Source: Streptomyces sp. NBC_01716 (GTDB lineage Bacteria; Actinomycetota; Actinomycetes; Streptomycetales; Streptomycetaceae). Taken from it: 64,000 nt of DNA. The stretch covers positions 3,348,001-3,412,000 of the forward strand of contig NZ_CP109181.1 of assembly GCF_036248275.1 (NCBI RefSeq). Direction: 5' to 3'. The position numbers and the translations under genes are program-made. Shown here one piece after another: positions 26,765 to 35,024 of this stretch; position 1 is the stretch's first letter, and every line of letters begins with the position of its first letter. A model generated the notes under the pieces. It had not been told where the DNA came from and searched no databases. It saw nothing but the letters and a program-made list of their open reading frames with translations.

Positions 26765-27266
26765 TGGTCCCTGTTCCTTGTGTGGGGACGCCCCGCTCGT
26801 CACGCATCGACAGGCGCATGACGAGGGCGTCGACGTTGCCCGGCTGGTAGTAGCCCCGGCGGAAGCCGATGGGCTCGAAGCCGAACCGCTCGTACAGCTT
26901 CTGCGCGCGGGGGTTGTCCACCCGCACTTCGAGGAGCACCTCCTCGCATTCGAAGGCGGTGGCGTGCTGGAGGAGATCGGTGAGCAGCCGGGAGCCGAGC
27001 CCGGTCCCCCAGCGGTCGCGGGCGGCGGCGATGGTCTGTACGTCGCCGAGGCCACCGGCGGCGGCGAGTCCGGCGTAGCCGACGATCCGGCCGTCGTCGG
27101 CCTCGGCGACCACGTAACGGCGGGTGGCGGCGGGGCCGCGCGCGTGGGCCAGCTCGGACCAGAACATGCCAGGTGACCAGGCGTCCTCGGGGAACAGCTC
27201 GTACTCCAGGGCGAGTACGGGCTCGATGTCCCACCAGCGCATCTCGCGCAGCGTCGTGTCGGTCAC
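26757..27266 (-). CDS. rimI: Ribosomal protein S18-alanine N-acetyltransferase, RimI family
   Basis: 169 residues, GNAT fold. Strand-turn-helix motif A reads [25 protein letters not shown], then [31 protein letters not shown], which closely follows RimI. RimI acetylates the N terminus of S18 in E. coli; in actinobacteria its place between tsaB and tsaD is conserved but its target is less certain. GTG 27266 overlaps the tsaB stop (GTGA), and the 3' end overlaps tsaD, so the three genes are translationally coupled. Confidence 0.93.
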   Translation of the reverse strand: MTDTTLREMRWWDIEPVLALEYELFPEDAWSPGMFWSELAHARGPAATRRYVVAEADDGRIVGYAGLAAAGGLGDVQTIAAARDRWGTGLGSRLLTDLLQHATAFECEEVLLEVRVDNPRAQKLYERFGFEPIGFRRGYYQPGNVDALVMRLSMRDERGVPTQGTGTNG

Positions 27267-27934
27267 TTCGGGGTGACCACCTTGTAGTTCTTGGGCACCT
27301 GCGCGTCGGGGCGGCGCAGATAGAGGGGCAGCGCGGGGAGGAACGCGGCCTTGAGCGCGTCGCCGTCGCCCGCCGCGAGTCTCTCTGCGGCAAGGGAGGC
27401 GAGCGCGGCGGCGGACTGGTGCTCGGGCCCGCGCGCGTCCGGGAACTCCCCCGGGTAGAGCGTGCCGCCCGCCCCGACGACCGGCAGTCCGGCCAGCTCG
27501 GCGGCGATGTCGGCGGGCCGGTCGACGGCGGGCTCGGTCAGGCGCGTACGGGAGTCGGCGTACCGCGCCCAGTAGACCTCCTTGCGGCGCGCGTCCGTCG
27601 CGACGGCGAAGGGCTCGTCGAGCCCGGCGGCGTACGCGAGTCCGTCCAGCGTGCACAGGCCGTGGACCGGCACCCCGAGCGTCGAGCCGAGGGCCGCGGC
27701 CGTGACGAGGCCGACGCGCAGTCCGGTGTACGGGCCGGGGCCCACACCGACGACCAGGTCCGTCACGGCCCCGAGCCCGAGACCGGCCCCGGCGAGGACG
27801 CGGTCGACTGCGGGCAGCAGCAGCTCGCCGTGCCGGCGCGCGTCGACCTGGCTCTCGGCGGCGAGGACGGAGACACCGTCGTGGAGGGCGACGGTGACGG
27901 CGGGCGTGGCGGTATCAACGGCGAGCAGCAGCAC
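27263..27934 (-). CDS. tsaB: tRNA threonylcarbamoyladenosine biosynthesis protein TsaB
   Basis: 223 residues, ASKHA-fold paralogue of TsaD. Landmarks are LLLAVDTATPAVTVAL at the N terminus, RRHGELLLPAVDRVL, and VGVGPGPYTGLRVGLVTAAALG; the second domain is short. TsaB scaffolds the TsaD-TsaE complex. It starts the tsaB-rimI-tsaD-25399 operon and is divergent from the secreted protein gene at 28049, with a 114-bp promoter gap. Confidence 0.95.
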   Translation of the reverse strand: MLLLAVDTATPAVTVALHDGVSVLAAESQVDARRHGELLLPAVDRVLAGAGLGLGAVTDLVVGVGPGPYTGLRVGLVTAAALGSTLGVPVHGLCTLDGLAYAAGLDEPFAVATDARRKEVYWARYADSRTRLTEPAVDRPADIAAELAGLPVVGAGGTLYPGEFPDARGPEHQSAAALASLAAERLAAGDGDALKAAFLPALPLYLRRPDAQVPKNYKVVTPK

Positions 27935-28048
27935 ACAAACAGCCTACGGCTCCCCCCACGCCCTCCGGGGCCGGGCACGGCACCTCAGCCGCTCCCTCGG
28001 CTGCTGCTAACGTCACCACGCAGACGTACGTACGAGAGGTGGATCAAG

Positions 28049-28606
28049 GTGTCCAGGAGCAGCTCGGGATTTGTGGCCGGGCTCACCGCGCTGGCCGTGG
28101 CCGCCGTCGGTTTCCTCGCGTACCAGGCGTCGGCGAACGTGCCGGACGAGCTCGCGTCGCCCAAGAAGCCGGGCTCGTCGGCGGCCGGCTCTCCGGCGGG
28201 CAAGGAGAAGAAAAAGGACGCGCACGCGGTCCCTGCGGCGTCGGGCGCCGGTCAGCGCGTCGTCTACGCGCTGGCGGCGAAGCGCGTGTGGCTGGTGGGC
28301 AAGGCGGTGGGCCAGAAGCCGCGGACCTTCGTGGTCATGCCGAGCACGGTGAGCCCGCCCCCGGGCACGTATCAGGTCACCTCGCGCTCCGGGGAGATCA
28401 CCGGGTCGGACGGGGTGGACATCGAGCACGTGGTGCGGTTCGCCAATGTCGGCCAGGTCGCGATCGGCTTCAGCGCGGCGGTGGACGGGACGATGGCGAA
28501 GCCCGACCCGAACCTGAAGACGGGCGGCGTGCGGATGGCGCCGGCGGACGGGGACGCGATGTGGACGTTCGCGCCGATCGGTTCGAAGGTCGTCGTCGTC
28601 CCGTGA
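28049..28606 (+). CDS. Secreted YkuD-like protein without the catalytic Cys
   Basis: 185 residues. An N-terminal hydrophobic segment (FVAGLTALAVAAVGFLAYQASA) acts as signal or anchor. A charged linker (KEKKKDAH) leads to a beta-rich domain: RVVYALAAKRVWLVGKA, RTFVVMPSTVSPPPGTYQVTSRSGEITG, IEHVVRFANVGQVAIGFSAAVDG. The order resembles the first part of L,D-transpeptidase (YkuD) domains, but the HxxxxxxxSxGC active site is missing; the chain has no Cys in the mature region. It may be a structural or binding relative. GTG 28049 has GAGAGG upstream. Confidence 0.7.
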   Translation: MSRSSSGFVAGLTALAVAAVGFLAYQASANVPDELASPKKPGSSAAGSPAGKEKKKDAHAVPAASGAGQRVVYALAAKRVWLVGKAVGQKPRTFVVMPSTVSPPPGTYQVTSRSGEITGSDGVDIEHVVRFANVGQVAIGFSAAVDGTMAKPDPNLKTGGVRMAPADGDAMWTFAPIGSKVVVVP

Positions 28607-28628
28607 ACGGGACACCGGCCCCGCCCGG

Positions 28629-28835
28629 CTACGCCGCTTCCGCGCCCCCGTCGTCCTCGACGCCCTCGTCGTAGGCACGCTCGACGTCGTCGGCACGCGA
28701 CTCGGTCGGCGGGGTCGATACGGCGCTGGCGGCGGCGCACGATGCCAGCAGCTCGCTCATCGACACGGACGAGGGGTCAGGGGACGGGATCGTCGGCTCC
28801 GACGGTCGCGCTTCGGTGCTCTCTGTCGCCGACAT
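28629..28835 (-). CDS. Small acidic protein behind an iron box
   Basis: 68 residues, rich in Ser, Glu, Asp and Ala (SMSELLASCAAASAVSTPPTESRADDVERAYDEGVEDD), with one Cys and no signal peptide. ATG 28835 has a perfect AGGAGG site five bases upstream, which is good evidence that it is expressed. The palindrome at 28867-28884 matches the DtxR/IdeR (DmdR1) iron box, suggesting derepression when iron is scarce. No family is recognised; the length and composition would also fit a small modified-peptide precursor, which is speculation. Confidence 0.7.
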   Translation of the reverse strand: MSATESTEARPSEPTIPSPDPSSVSMSELLASCAAASAVSTPPTESRADDVERAYDEGVEDDGGAEAA

Positions 28836-28866
28836 GGATGCCTCCTGAGGCTCCGGGGGCAGGCTG

Positions 28867-28884
28867 GTTAGGCAAACCTAACCA
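28867..28884. promoter_or_regulatory. Iron box (DtxR/DmdR1-type operator)
   Basis: GGTTAGG-CAAA-CCTAACC is a perfect 7-bp-arm palindrome and matches 15 of 19 positions of the DtxR/IdeR consensus TTAGGTTAGGCTAACCTAA. It lies 32 bp upstream of the ATG of the 68-residue gene, where it would cover the -10 region. Confidence 0.8.
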
Positions 28885-28969
28885 AGTCTCGTTCACCATG
28901 TGACCACGGCCGCACGGCATAGGCAACAGTTTACCGACGTCGTGTCGGAATCGACGCGGACGGCGTGAC

Positions 28970-29524
28970 TCAGCCCACAGAGGCGGTGAGGTCCACGTCC
29001 GCCCAGCGCCTGCCGATCCCGGTCAGGGTGACCACGCGCAGGTCGTGCTCCTCCACGGCGAGCGGGTCCGTCCCCGTCCCGCCCCCGAGCACCCGGTCGA
29101 TCACCACCTGGAGCCGGTCGTCGGACAGCTCCTCGACCTTCCCCTCGCCCCACTCCACGACCACCACCGAGTCCGGCAGCGACACGTCGAGATCGAGGTC
29201 CTCCATCTCGTCGAGACCGCCGCCGAGCCGGTACGCGTCCACGTGTACGAGCGGCGGGCCCGAGGTCAGGGAGGGATGCACCCGGGCGATGACGAAGGTC
29301 GGGGACGTGACCGCGCCCCGTACACCGAGCCCGGCGCCCAGGCCGCGCGTCAGCGTCGTCTTGCCCGCGCCGAGTGGGCCGCTGAGCATCACGAGATCGC
29401 CGGGGCGCAGCAGCGCGGCGAGCCGCCCGCCCAGCTCGCTCATCCGCTCGGGTGAGTCGACGGTGACACGGGCGGTGACGCGGGGGGCGGTGGGTTCAGC
29501 CGCCGGGCTGTGCGGTGCTTCCAT
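28970..29524 (-). CDS. tsaE: tRNA threonylcarbamoyladenosine ATPase TsaE
   Basis: 184 residues. The Walker A motif LSGPLGAGKTTLTRGLGAGLG at about residue 48 is followed by VTSPTFVIARVH, the conserved HVDAYRL and VVVVEWGEGK (catalytic and Walker B-like residues). TsaE hydrolyses ATP to reset the TsaBD complex. The gene starts inside the 3' end of the alpha/beta hydrolase gene (29-bp overlap) and is separated from tsaB by the iron-box gene and the YkuD-like gene, so it belongs to the alr transcript. Confidence 0.95.
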   Translation of the reverse strand: MEAPHSPAAEPTAPRVTARVTVDSPERMSELGGRLAALLRPGDLVMLSGPLGAGKTTLTRGLGAGLGVRGAVTSPTFVIARVHPSLTSGPPLVHVDAYRLGGGLDEMEDLDLDVSLPDSVVVVEWGEGKVEELSDDRLQVVIDRVLGGGTGTDPLAVEEHDLRVVTLTGIGRRWADVDLTASVG

Positions 29525-30740
29525 ACGAACCCACGTTAATGGTTGCCGGCACGGCACCCGCCCGTACCAGCAGGTCCGCGAGCCGGTCGGTGACGGCCTC
29601 CGGATGCTCCAGCATCACCAGATGGCCCGCGTCCGGCACGATCACCAGCTCGGAGTCCGGCAGCAGGTCCGCCATGGCCTCGCTGTGCGAGCTGGGCGTG
29701 ATGAGATCCCGGTCCCCGGCCAGCACCAGCACCGGGACCTCCATGAAGACCGGCAGCGCCGCCGACTTGTCGTGCTCGGTGAACGCCGGGTAGAACTCCG
29801 CCACCACGTCGATCGGCGTCCCCTCGATCAGCCGCTCGGCGAACCGCGCGACGGCCGGGTCCACGTCCTTCGAGCTGAACGAGTAGCGCTTGATCAGGCC
29901 CGCGAAGAGATCGGCGGTCGCGCGCCGGCCGCGCTCGACCAGTTCGGTCTGCGAGCCGAGGGCCTTCAGTACGCCGGGGAGCACCCGGCGTACGGCGTTC
30001 ACGCCGGCCACCGGCAGCCCGAAGTTGACCTCGCCGAGCTTCCCGCTGGAGGAGCCGACGAACGCGGCGCCGACAACCCGGTCCTGTATGAATTCGGGGA
30101 AGTTGTCCGCGAGCGCCATCATTGTCATGCCGCCCATGGAGTGGCCGACGAGGACGAGCGGGCCCTCGGGCGCCGCCTCGTCGATGACCGCCCTGAGGTC
30201 GCGGCCGAGCTGGTCGATCGAGACGGGGACCCCGTCCGGTCCCTGCTGCGCCGCGCCCCGGCCGGAGCGGCCGTGGCTGCGCTGGTCCCAGAAGACGGTC
30301 CGCACCAGACCGCGCAGCGCGGCGCGCTGGAAGTGCCAGGAGTCCTGGTTGAGGCAGTAGCCGTGGCTGAAGACGACGGTGACGGGCGCGGGGGCCTTCC
30401 GGCCGAAGAGTCTGCGGCGGCGCGGGGTGCCCGCGCCGGACTCGGGGTCGACGTCGTCCACCTCGAAGTAGAGCTCGGTGCCGTCGTCGGCGACAGCCGT
30501 GCCGGGGGTGCCGCGCAGGGAGCCGTACGGTCCCGTCGAGTCGAGCGCCAGCCGGGCCTTCTTGCGCATGCCGCGGCCGACCGTCATCCGCTCGATCGCG
30601 ACGCCGGCCGCGGCCCCGGCGGCGATCACGCCTATCGCCGTGCCGGCGATGCCGGCCAGCCGCCACGTGCCGCCGGTGCTCACGGCCTTGGCGGCGTCGG
30701 CGGCGACCGCCACCACGCCCCCCGCTTTGCTCTCGCTCAA
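29496..30740 (-). CDS. Alpha/beta hydrolase, membrane-anchored
   Basis: 414 residues. A hydrophobic N-terminal helix (LAGIAGTAIGVIAAGAAAGVAI) precedes the hydrolase fold: VFSHGYCLNQDSWHFQ (oxyanion region), FWDQRSHGRSG, the nucleophile elbow VLVGHSMGGMTMM (Ser), VLAGDRDLITP (Asp) and PDAGHLVMLEHPE (His). The catalytic triad is complete; the substrate is unknown. The start is TTG 30740: GGAG lies seven bases upstream and the TTG overlaps the alr stop codon as TTGA. Position between alr and tsaE is conserved in Streptomyces. Confidence 0.92.
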   Translation of the reverse strand: MSESKAGGVVAVAADAAKAVSTGGTWRLAGIAGTAIGVIAAGAAAGVAIERMTVGRGMRKKARLALDSTGPYGSLRGTPGTAVADDGTELYFEVDDVDPESGAGTPRRRRLFGRKAPAPVTVVFSHGYCLNQDSWHFQRAALRGLVRTVFWDQRSHGRSGRGAAQQGPDGVPVSIDQLGRDLRAVIDEAAPEGPLVLVGHSMGGMTMMALADNFPEFIQDRVVGAAFVGSSSGKLGEVNFGLPVAGVNAVRRVLPGVLKALGSQTELVERGRRATADLFAGLIKRYSFSSKDVDPAVARFAERLIEGTPIDVVAEFYPAFTEHDKSAALPVFMEVPVLVLAGDRDLITPSSHSEAMADLLPDSELVIVPDAGHLVMLEHPEAVTDRLADLLVRAGAVPATINVGSYGSTAQPGG

Positions 30741-31978
30741 CGTCCCGCTCCTTGTGGTCCCACGCCGCCCCGGTCTCCGCCGTCTCCGCTGTCTCCGCCG
30801 TCTCCGCTGTTCTCTTGCCCATTCACATAGACGCGGGGAACACGCGGACCGATACGGGTCACGATCTCGTACGCGATGGTGCCGGCCGCCTCCGCCCAGT
30901 CGGCGGCTGTCGGCTCGCCCCGGTCGCCGGGTCCGAAGAGGACGGCGGGCGCGCCCTCCTGGACGGCGTCGGCGTCCGGGCCGGTGCCGAGGTCCACCAC
31001 GAACTGGTCCATGGCGACCCGCCCTGCCACCCGCCGCACCTTCTCCCCGACGAGTACGGGGCCCCGGCCGGACGCGTGGCGCGGAACGCCGTCCGCGTAT
31101 CCGAGGGGGATCAGCCCGAGGGTCGTCTCGGCGGGGGTGCGGTACTGGTGGCCGTAACTGACGCCGTGCCCCTCCGGTACGCGCTTGACCAGCGCCACGG
31201 ACGCGGCGAGCGTCATGACGGGCCGCAGGCCGAGCTCCGCCGAGGTGCCGACCTCGGGGCCGGGCGAGATGCCGTAGACGGCGATACCGGTCCGTACGAG
31301 GTCGAAGTGCGACTCGGGGGCGGTGAGGGCGGCGGGAGAGTTCGCGATGTGCCGGACCTCGGGCTCGACGCCGGCCTTCTCGGCGTACGCGACGAGTTCG
31401 TGGAACAGGTGGAGCTGCGCGGCGACCGAGGGGTGGCCCGGCTCGTCCGCGCACGCGAAGTGCGACCACAGGCCGGTGACCCGGACGGTGCCGGCGGCCT
31501 CGGCGGCGCGGGCGGCGGCGACAAGTTCTGGCCAGTCGGCGGGCTGGCACCCGTTACGGCCGAGCCCGGTGTCGGCCTTGAGCTGAATCCGCGCGACCCG
31601 CCCGGCCTCCCGCGCGGCTGCGGTCACCTCGCGCAGCGCCCACATCCCGCTCACGGACATGTCGATGCCGGCCTCGATGGCCTCGCGCCAGGGGTCGCCG
31701 GGGGTCCACAGCCAGCACAGAACGGGGGCCTCGATCCCGGCGGCCCGCAACGCCAGCGCCTCGTGCGGCGTCGCGGTCCCGAGCCAGCTCGCCCCGGCGT
31801 CGAGGGCGGCCCGCGCACAGGGCAGCGCGCCGTGCCCGTACGCGTCGGACTTCACGACGGCCATGAGCCCGGCACCGGGCGCGAGCCGGCTCCGCAGGGC
31901 ACGGACGTTGCCACGCAGAGCGCCGAGATCGATCTCGGCACGGGCGCGAAGGGGCGAGGTGGGTACGGTTCCGGTCAT
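30737..31978 (-). CDS. alr: Alanine racemase
   Basis: 413 residues. The PLP-binding Lys is in MAVVKSDAYGHGA (about residue 43) and the second catalytic Tyr in GVSYGHQYRTPAETTLGLIPLGYADGVPR. LKADTGLGRNG and AMDQFVVDLG also fit. It interconverts L- and D-alanine for peptidoglycan. The C terminus carries an extra Gly/Asp tail encoded by a 9-bp tandem repeat. First gene of a unit with the alpha/beta hydrolase and tsaE. The left border of the accessory region lies just upstream. Confidence 0.96.
   Translation of the reverse strand: MTGTVPTSPLRARAEIDLGALRGNVRALRSRLAPGAGLMAVVKSDAYGHGALPCARAALDAGASWLGTATPHEALALRAAGIEAPVLCWLWTPGDPWREAIEAGIDMSVSGMWALREVTAAAREAGRVARIQLKADTGLGRNGCQPADWPELVAAARAAEAAGTVRVTGLWSHFACADEPGHPSVAAQLHLFHELVAYAEKAGVEPEVRHIANSPAALTAPESHFDLVRTGIAVYGISPGPEVGTSAELGLRPVMTLAASVALVKRVPEGHGVSYGHQYRTPAETTLGLIPLGYADGVPRHASGRGPVLVGEKVRRVAGRVAMDQFVVDLGTGPDADAVQEGAPAVLFGPGDRGEPTAADWAEAAGTIAYEIVTRIGPRVPRVYVNGQENSGDGGDSGDGGDRGGVGPQGAGR
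30773..30808. repeat. Four 9-bp tandem repeats in the 3' end of alr
   Basis: GTCTCCGCC and GTCTCCGCT alternate twice, encoding the GGDSGDGGD-type tail of the racemase on the minus strand. Slippage at this array would change the tail length in nine-base steps without shifting frame. Confidence 0.8.
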
Positions 31979-32053
31979 CCGGAACAGTCTCTCAGAGCCC
32001 CCCGCACCCGCCGGAACACGAAGCTCCGCCGCCCGGCCGCCCGGAGGCGGTTC

Positions 32054-33157
32054 TCACTCGAAGAACTTGAGGCTGTATCCGACGGTGGTGGTGGCGCCGG
32101 GGACGTTGGCCCTGCGGTAGGTGGTGCTGCCCCACCAGACGGCCGTGCCGCTGTACCACTGGCGGTTGGCCCACGAGTACGGCGTGCCCTTGGCGACCGC
32201 GTGGAACATGGTCGGGAACCGGTTGCCGGACGGCGGACCCGCGGCGGCGTCGCCGCGTGGCAGGACGAAGGTGTGATGGCCGGGACCGTCGACGTTCAGC
32301 GTGGGGTCCCAGCCCTGCATCATGGTCGCGGCGTGCGAGCCGAACAGGCAGCCGTTGCTCTTGTACCAGTCCCACACGTACGTCGGATCGCCGCCGGCCC
32401 GCAGCCGCAGATCGGCGATGCAGTACTGATTGCTCCAACTGCCGTTCGCGGAGTACACGATGTGCAACTGCCCGCTGGGGTCGACGATCGGCTGGGGCGC
32501 CTCGTTGATGTAGGGGTTGCCCACGACCCGTTCCCACGGCTCGCGCGGCTGCGATATGACGTACCGGCCGCCGGTGGTCGCGGTGGGACCGCTCATCCGG
32601 GCGATGTAGAGGTTCTGCTCGACGTTGGTGTCGCCGGACCAGCCGGACCACACGAACCAGCGCTGCCCGCCGAAGGTGAAGGGCGCTCCGTCCAGGGCCC
32701 ACTTGTCGCCTGGCAGGGCGACCTTGGTGGCGGCGGAGTAACCGCTGTCCGGGCTGGCCGAGCCGATGTGGTACATCCGGTGCGCCGCACCGGTGCCGGC
32801 GGCGAAGTAGATGCGGTACTGCCCGTCGTGATGCACGATCTCCGGCGCCCAGACCTCACCGAGGCCGCCGGTGTCCCGCCACACCTGGTGCTTGGGCGCG
32901 GTGGCCACGGCCTCCATGGTGGACGCCGTCCGCACCGCGATACCGCCGTCCACGGCCTTGGCGGAGACGTAGAGATCCCCGACCTTGATCACGCTCGGGT
33001 CGGCGCCGCCGACGAGGGGACGGCCGAGCGTGGAGGGCGGGCCGCCGGTCACGGCGTCGACGGCCTTGGCGGGTCCGGCGGCGGTGACCTGCCCGAAGAC
33101 AGAGGCGCCGAGAAGTCCGAGGGAAATGGTGCCGATGATCCAACGTCTGAGGGACAT
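32054..33157 (-). CDS. Secreted glycoside hydrolase family 43-like protein
   Basis: 367 residues with a signal peptide (RRWIIGTISLGLLGASVFGQVTAAGPA). The five-bladed propeller features of GH43 are visible: GGADPSVIKVGDLYVSAKAVDGG (general base Asp region), EVWAPEIVHHDGQYRIYFAAG, and WALDGAPFTFGGQRWFVWSGW. NPYINEAPQPIVDPSGQLHIVYSANGSWSNQYCIADLRL supplies the likely acid Glu. These enzymes cleave arabinose- or xylose-containing side chains. ATG 33157 has GGGAGG six bases upstream; in-frame ATGs at 33175 and 33181 do not. It is a monocistronic gene at the start of the accessory region. Confidence 0.88.
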   Translation of the reverse strand: MSLRRWIIGTISLGLLGASVFGQVTAAGPAKAVDAVTGGPPSTLGRPLVGGADPSVIKVGDLYVSAKAVDGGIAVRTASTMEAVATAPKHQVWRDTGGLGEVWAPEIVHHDGQYRIYFAAGTGAAHRMYHIGSASPDSGYSAATKVALPGDKWALDGAPFTFGGQRWFVWSGWSGDTNVEQNLYIARMSGPTATTGGRYVISQPREPWERVVGNPYINEAPQPIVDPSGQLHIVYSANGSWSNQYCIADLRLRAGGDPTYVWDWYKSNGCLFGSHAATMMQGWDPTLNVDGPGHHTFVLPRGDAAAGPPSGNRFPTMFHAVAKGTPYSWANRQWYSGTAVWWGSTTYRRANVPGATTTVGYSLKFFE

Positions 33158-33226
33158 CAGATTCCTCCCGATCATGTCCACGACAAAGGGAGTCGCGCTT
33201 CATAGTCACGCCACGGTGACCGTCCG

Positions 33227-33412
33227 TCAATAGACGGGCGACCGTGTCCCCATGTGCCGTATGACCGACCCCGTGCGCCCTAGCTGTTCGTCTCCGACCG
33301 GCCCGTCGATCTGCGCGCAGGCGGCGAGACGCTTCCCTACTGCGCTCGCCCCGAGGTTCTGCGCCTTCTCCTTGTCGTCCGTCGTGGTGAGTACGGCGAG
33401 AAAGTCGGCCAC
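33227..33412 (-). pseudogene. CutA-like divalent-cation tolerance protein, truncated
   Basis: GTG 33412 with AGGAGAG upstream opens VADFLAVLTTTDDKEKAQNLGASAVGKRLAACAQIDGPV, clearly the N-terminal half of CutA1. The rest (GDEQLGRTGSVIRHMGTRSPVY) has no CutA likeness, and the chain stops at 61 residues instead of about 105. No continuation was found in the other frames, so the 3' half was replaced or deleted near 33300 rather than frameshifted. It sits 13 bp downstream of the methyltransferase stop codon. Confidence 0.7.
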
Positions 33413-33425
33413 GAGGGCTCTCCTC

Positions 33426-34625
33426 TCAGGGCTGGGGCAGCGACAGTCCGGGCATCTGCGGGTGCCGTAAATGCTGCCCGTCGTCGTGGACGTGCAGCGT
33501 GAACGCCCCCGGCCCGGGTCGGCCGGCCGCGTCGTAGGCGTCCAGGACGCGTTCAACGCGCTCCCAGAGTCTCACCGGACCGCCCTCCCGCACCTGCCAC
33601 GGGCCGTCGTCGGGGGTGAGGGTGGCGGCGGAGCCGGTGACGACGTCGACCAGGTGCACGACCTCGCCAACGGTGGTCATCTGGGCGTCGGGCACGGCGC
33701 ATTGAGCCAGGAACCGCAGATGGAACGCCTCCTCGGTGGCGGCGCTGATCCGTTCGGGGCTGTGCCGCGCGCTGCGGGGCCTCGCGGGCAGTCCCGCGGC
33801 CCAGTGGGCGGGGTTGCCGAATGCCGGCGCCGCGTGGGTGCGGGCCGCCATGAAGGACACGGTGCCGCTCAGCAGATGCCCCTCGGCGGTGCCGTCCTCG
33901 GCGACGGTGAGCAGGACACGGGCGTACCCGTAGAGCCAGCCCGACAGGGTGAGAAGAATCTTCCCGCCCGGCCGGGTCTGCGCGATCAGTGCCGGAGGCA
34001 CGGCGCGGAAGGAGCAGGCGGCGACGATCCGGTCGAACTTCTCCTCCGGCCAGTACCCGTACAGTCCGTCGGCCACCGCAAGGGTTGGGGTGTAACCACA
34101 CCCGTACAGCGCGCTCGCCGCCGCCTCCAGCCGGTGCGGGTCCACCTCGATGCTCGTGATGTCGGCGGAGCCGAGCCGTTCGCAGGCGAGCGCGGTCGAG
34201 TAGCCGGTGCCGGTGCCGATCTCCAACACGGTGTGCCCCTCGGCGATTTCGGCGTCTACCCACATTCCCGCGACCAGGGACGGCAGGGTGGAGGATGAGG
34301 TCGGTGCGCCGCCGTGGCGTACGGCGGGCCGCGTCCAGTCGGGTTCGTCCCCGTCGAACTGCGTGATGAGCGTGGTGTCGGAGTACGCGGCGGCCAGCCA
34401 ACGGCCCTGGTCGAGTGCGGCGGTGAGCGGCTCCCACATTGTCAGCCCATGCGCGTCCCGTTCACCGGCCGGCAGATAGAAGCCAGGCACGAACCGATGC
34501 CTGGGCACCGTCTCCACGGCCTGCCGCCAGTCCGGATCGGCGAGGACTCCGTCTCGGTCAAGGGCCTTCGCCATCGCCTCCCGCAGCCGTTGGGCGTCCT
34601 TCTCCAGATCGGCGGGCATGGTCAT
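33426..34625 (-). CDS. Methyltransferase of ATP-grasp peptide maturation systems
   Basis: 399 residues, protein-L-isoaspartate methyltransferase-like. SAM motif I is VLEIGTGTGYSTALACERLG (about 135-153), preceded by SLVAGMWVDAEIAEG and followed by ITSIEVDPHRLEAAASALYGCGY and GKILLTLSGWLYGYARVLL. The N terminus (RHRFVPGFYLP, YSDTTLITQFDGD) and the long C-terminal domain match the methyltransferases encoded with ATP-grasp peptide maturases (graspetide-type RiPPs). Its ATGA start overlaps the stop codon of an ATP-grasp remnant, confirming that origin. The ligase is largely gone and no precursor gene is seen, so the enzyme is probably orphaned though intact. Confidence 0.82.
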   Translation of the reverse strand: MTMPADLEKDAQRLREAMAKALDRDGVLADPDWRQAVETVPRHRFVPGFYLPAGERDAHGLTMWEPLTAALDQGRWLAAAYSDTTLITQFDGDEPDWTRPAVRHGGAPTSSSTLPSLVAGMWVDAEIAEGHTVLEIGTGTGYSTALACERLGSADITSIEVDPHRLEAAASALYGCGYTPTLAVADGLYGYWPEEKFDRIVAACSFRAVPPALIAQTRPGGKILLTLSGWLYGYARVLLTVAEDGTAEGHLLSGTVSFMAARTHAAPAFGNPAHWAAGLPARPRSARHSPERISAATEEAFHLRFLAQCAVPDAQMTTVGEVVHLVDVVTGSAATLTPDDGPWQVREGGPVRLWERVERVLDAYDAAGRPGPGAFTLHVHDDGQHLRHPQMPGLSLPQP

Positions 34626-34749
34626 GGCCTGCCGCCTCCTTCCGTGCTCAGGATGTCGGCGAACGCGGCTGTGATGGCGGGCGCGTCCGGGAGCCAGCCC
34701 CATTGGCCGTTCGGATTGCACTCGATCGCGGTCCAGTGTGCCGGGTCGT
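34622..34749 (-). pseudogene. C-terminal remnant of an ATP-grasp peptide ligase
   Basis: Reading upstream from the TGA at 34622-34624 gives WTAIECNPNGQWGWLPDAP and then AITAAFADILSTEGGGRP. ECNPNGQWGWL is the characteristic C-terminal metal/nucleotide-binding segment of TgmB-like ligases. Homology stops at about 34749, where unrelated plus-strand material begins, so only some 40 codons remain. The stop overlaps the methyltransferase start as ATGA, the arrangement of intact loci. Confidence 0.75.
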
Positions 34750-34751
34750 CC

Positions 34752-34971
34752 CCATCGCTCCCTGCTGTCGCTGCGCAAAGCGCGCGCACAGGCGATGCTC
34801 GGCGAATCCCGGGACTGCTACCGCGAACTCGCCCAGGCCGAACGGCTACTCAGCCCGGCCACCGAGGAAGTCCCCAGTTGGTGCGCCTGGATGAGCCCCG
34901 CCGTTATGCGATCTGTCAACCTGTCTCAACGCCGAGGTGTCTCACAGCTTATCTACGTCCTGGCATCGTGA
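34752..34971 (+). pseudogene. Fragment of an XRE/TPR-type regulator gene
   Basis: The frame from 34752 reads RSLLSLRKARAQAMLGESRDCYRELAQAERLL and then EVPSWCAWMSPA, the recognisable mid-section of TPR-containing XRE regulators. After about 34905 the likeness is lost and the frame runs to a TAG-free end at 34971 as random sequence. There is no HTH and no start. It abuts the ATP-grasp remnant head-on, marking a recombination joint at about 34750. Confidence 0.6.
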
Positions 34972-35024
34972 ATCATCACAGGACGCGACCTCACCAGTCC
35001 CGAGGCCGGTATCGAAACACCGGG

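Noticed and set aside
30752-33205. 817-codon plus-strand frame over alr and the GH43 gene
   Set aside because: Spans two unrelated minus-strand genes; clearly a shadow.
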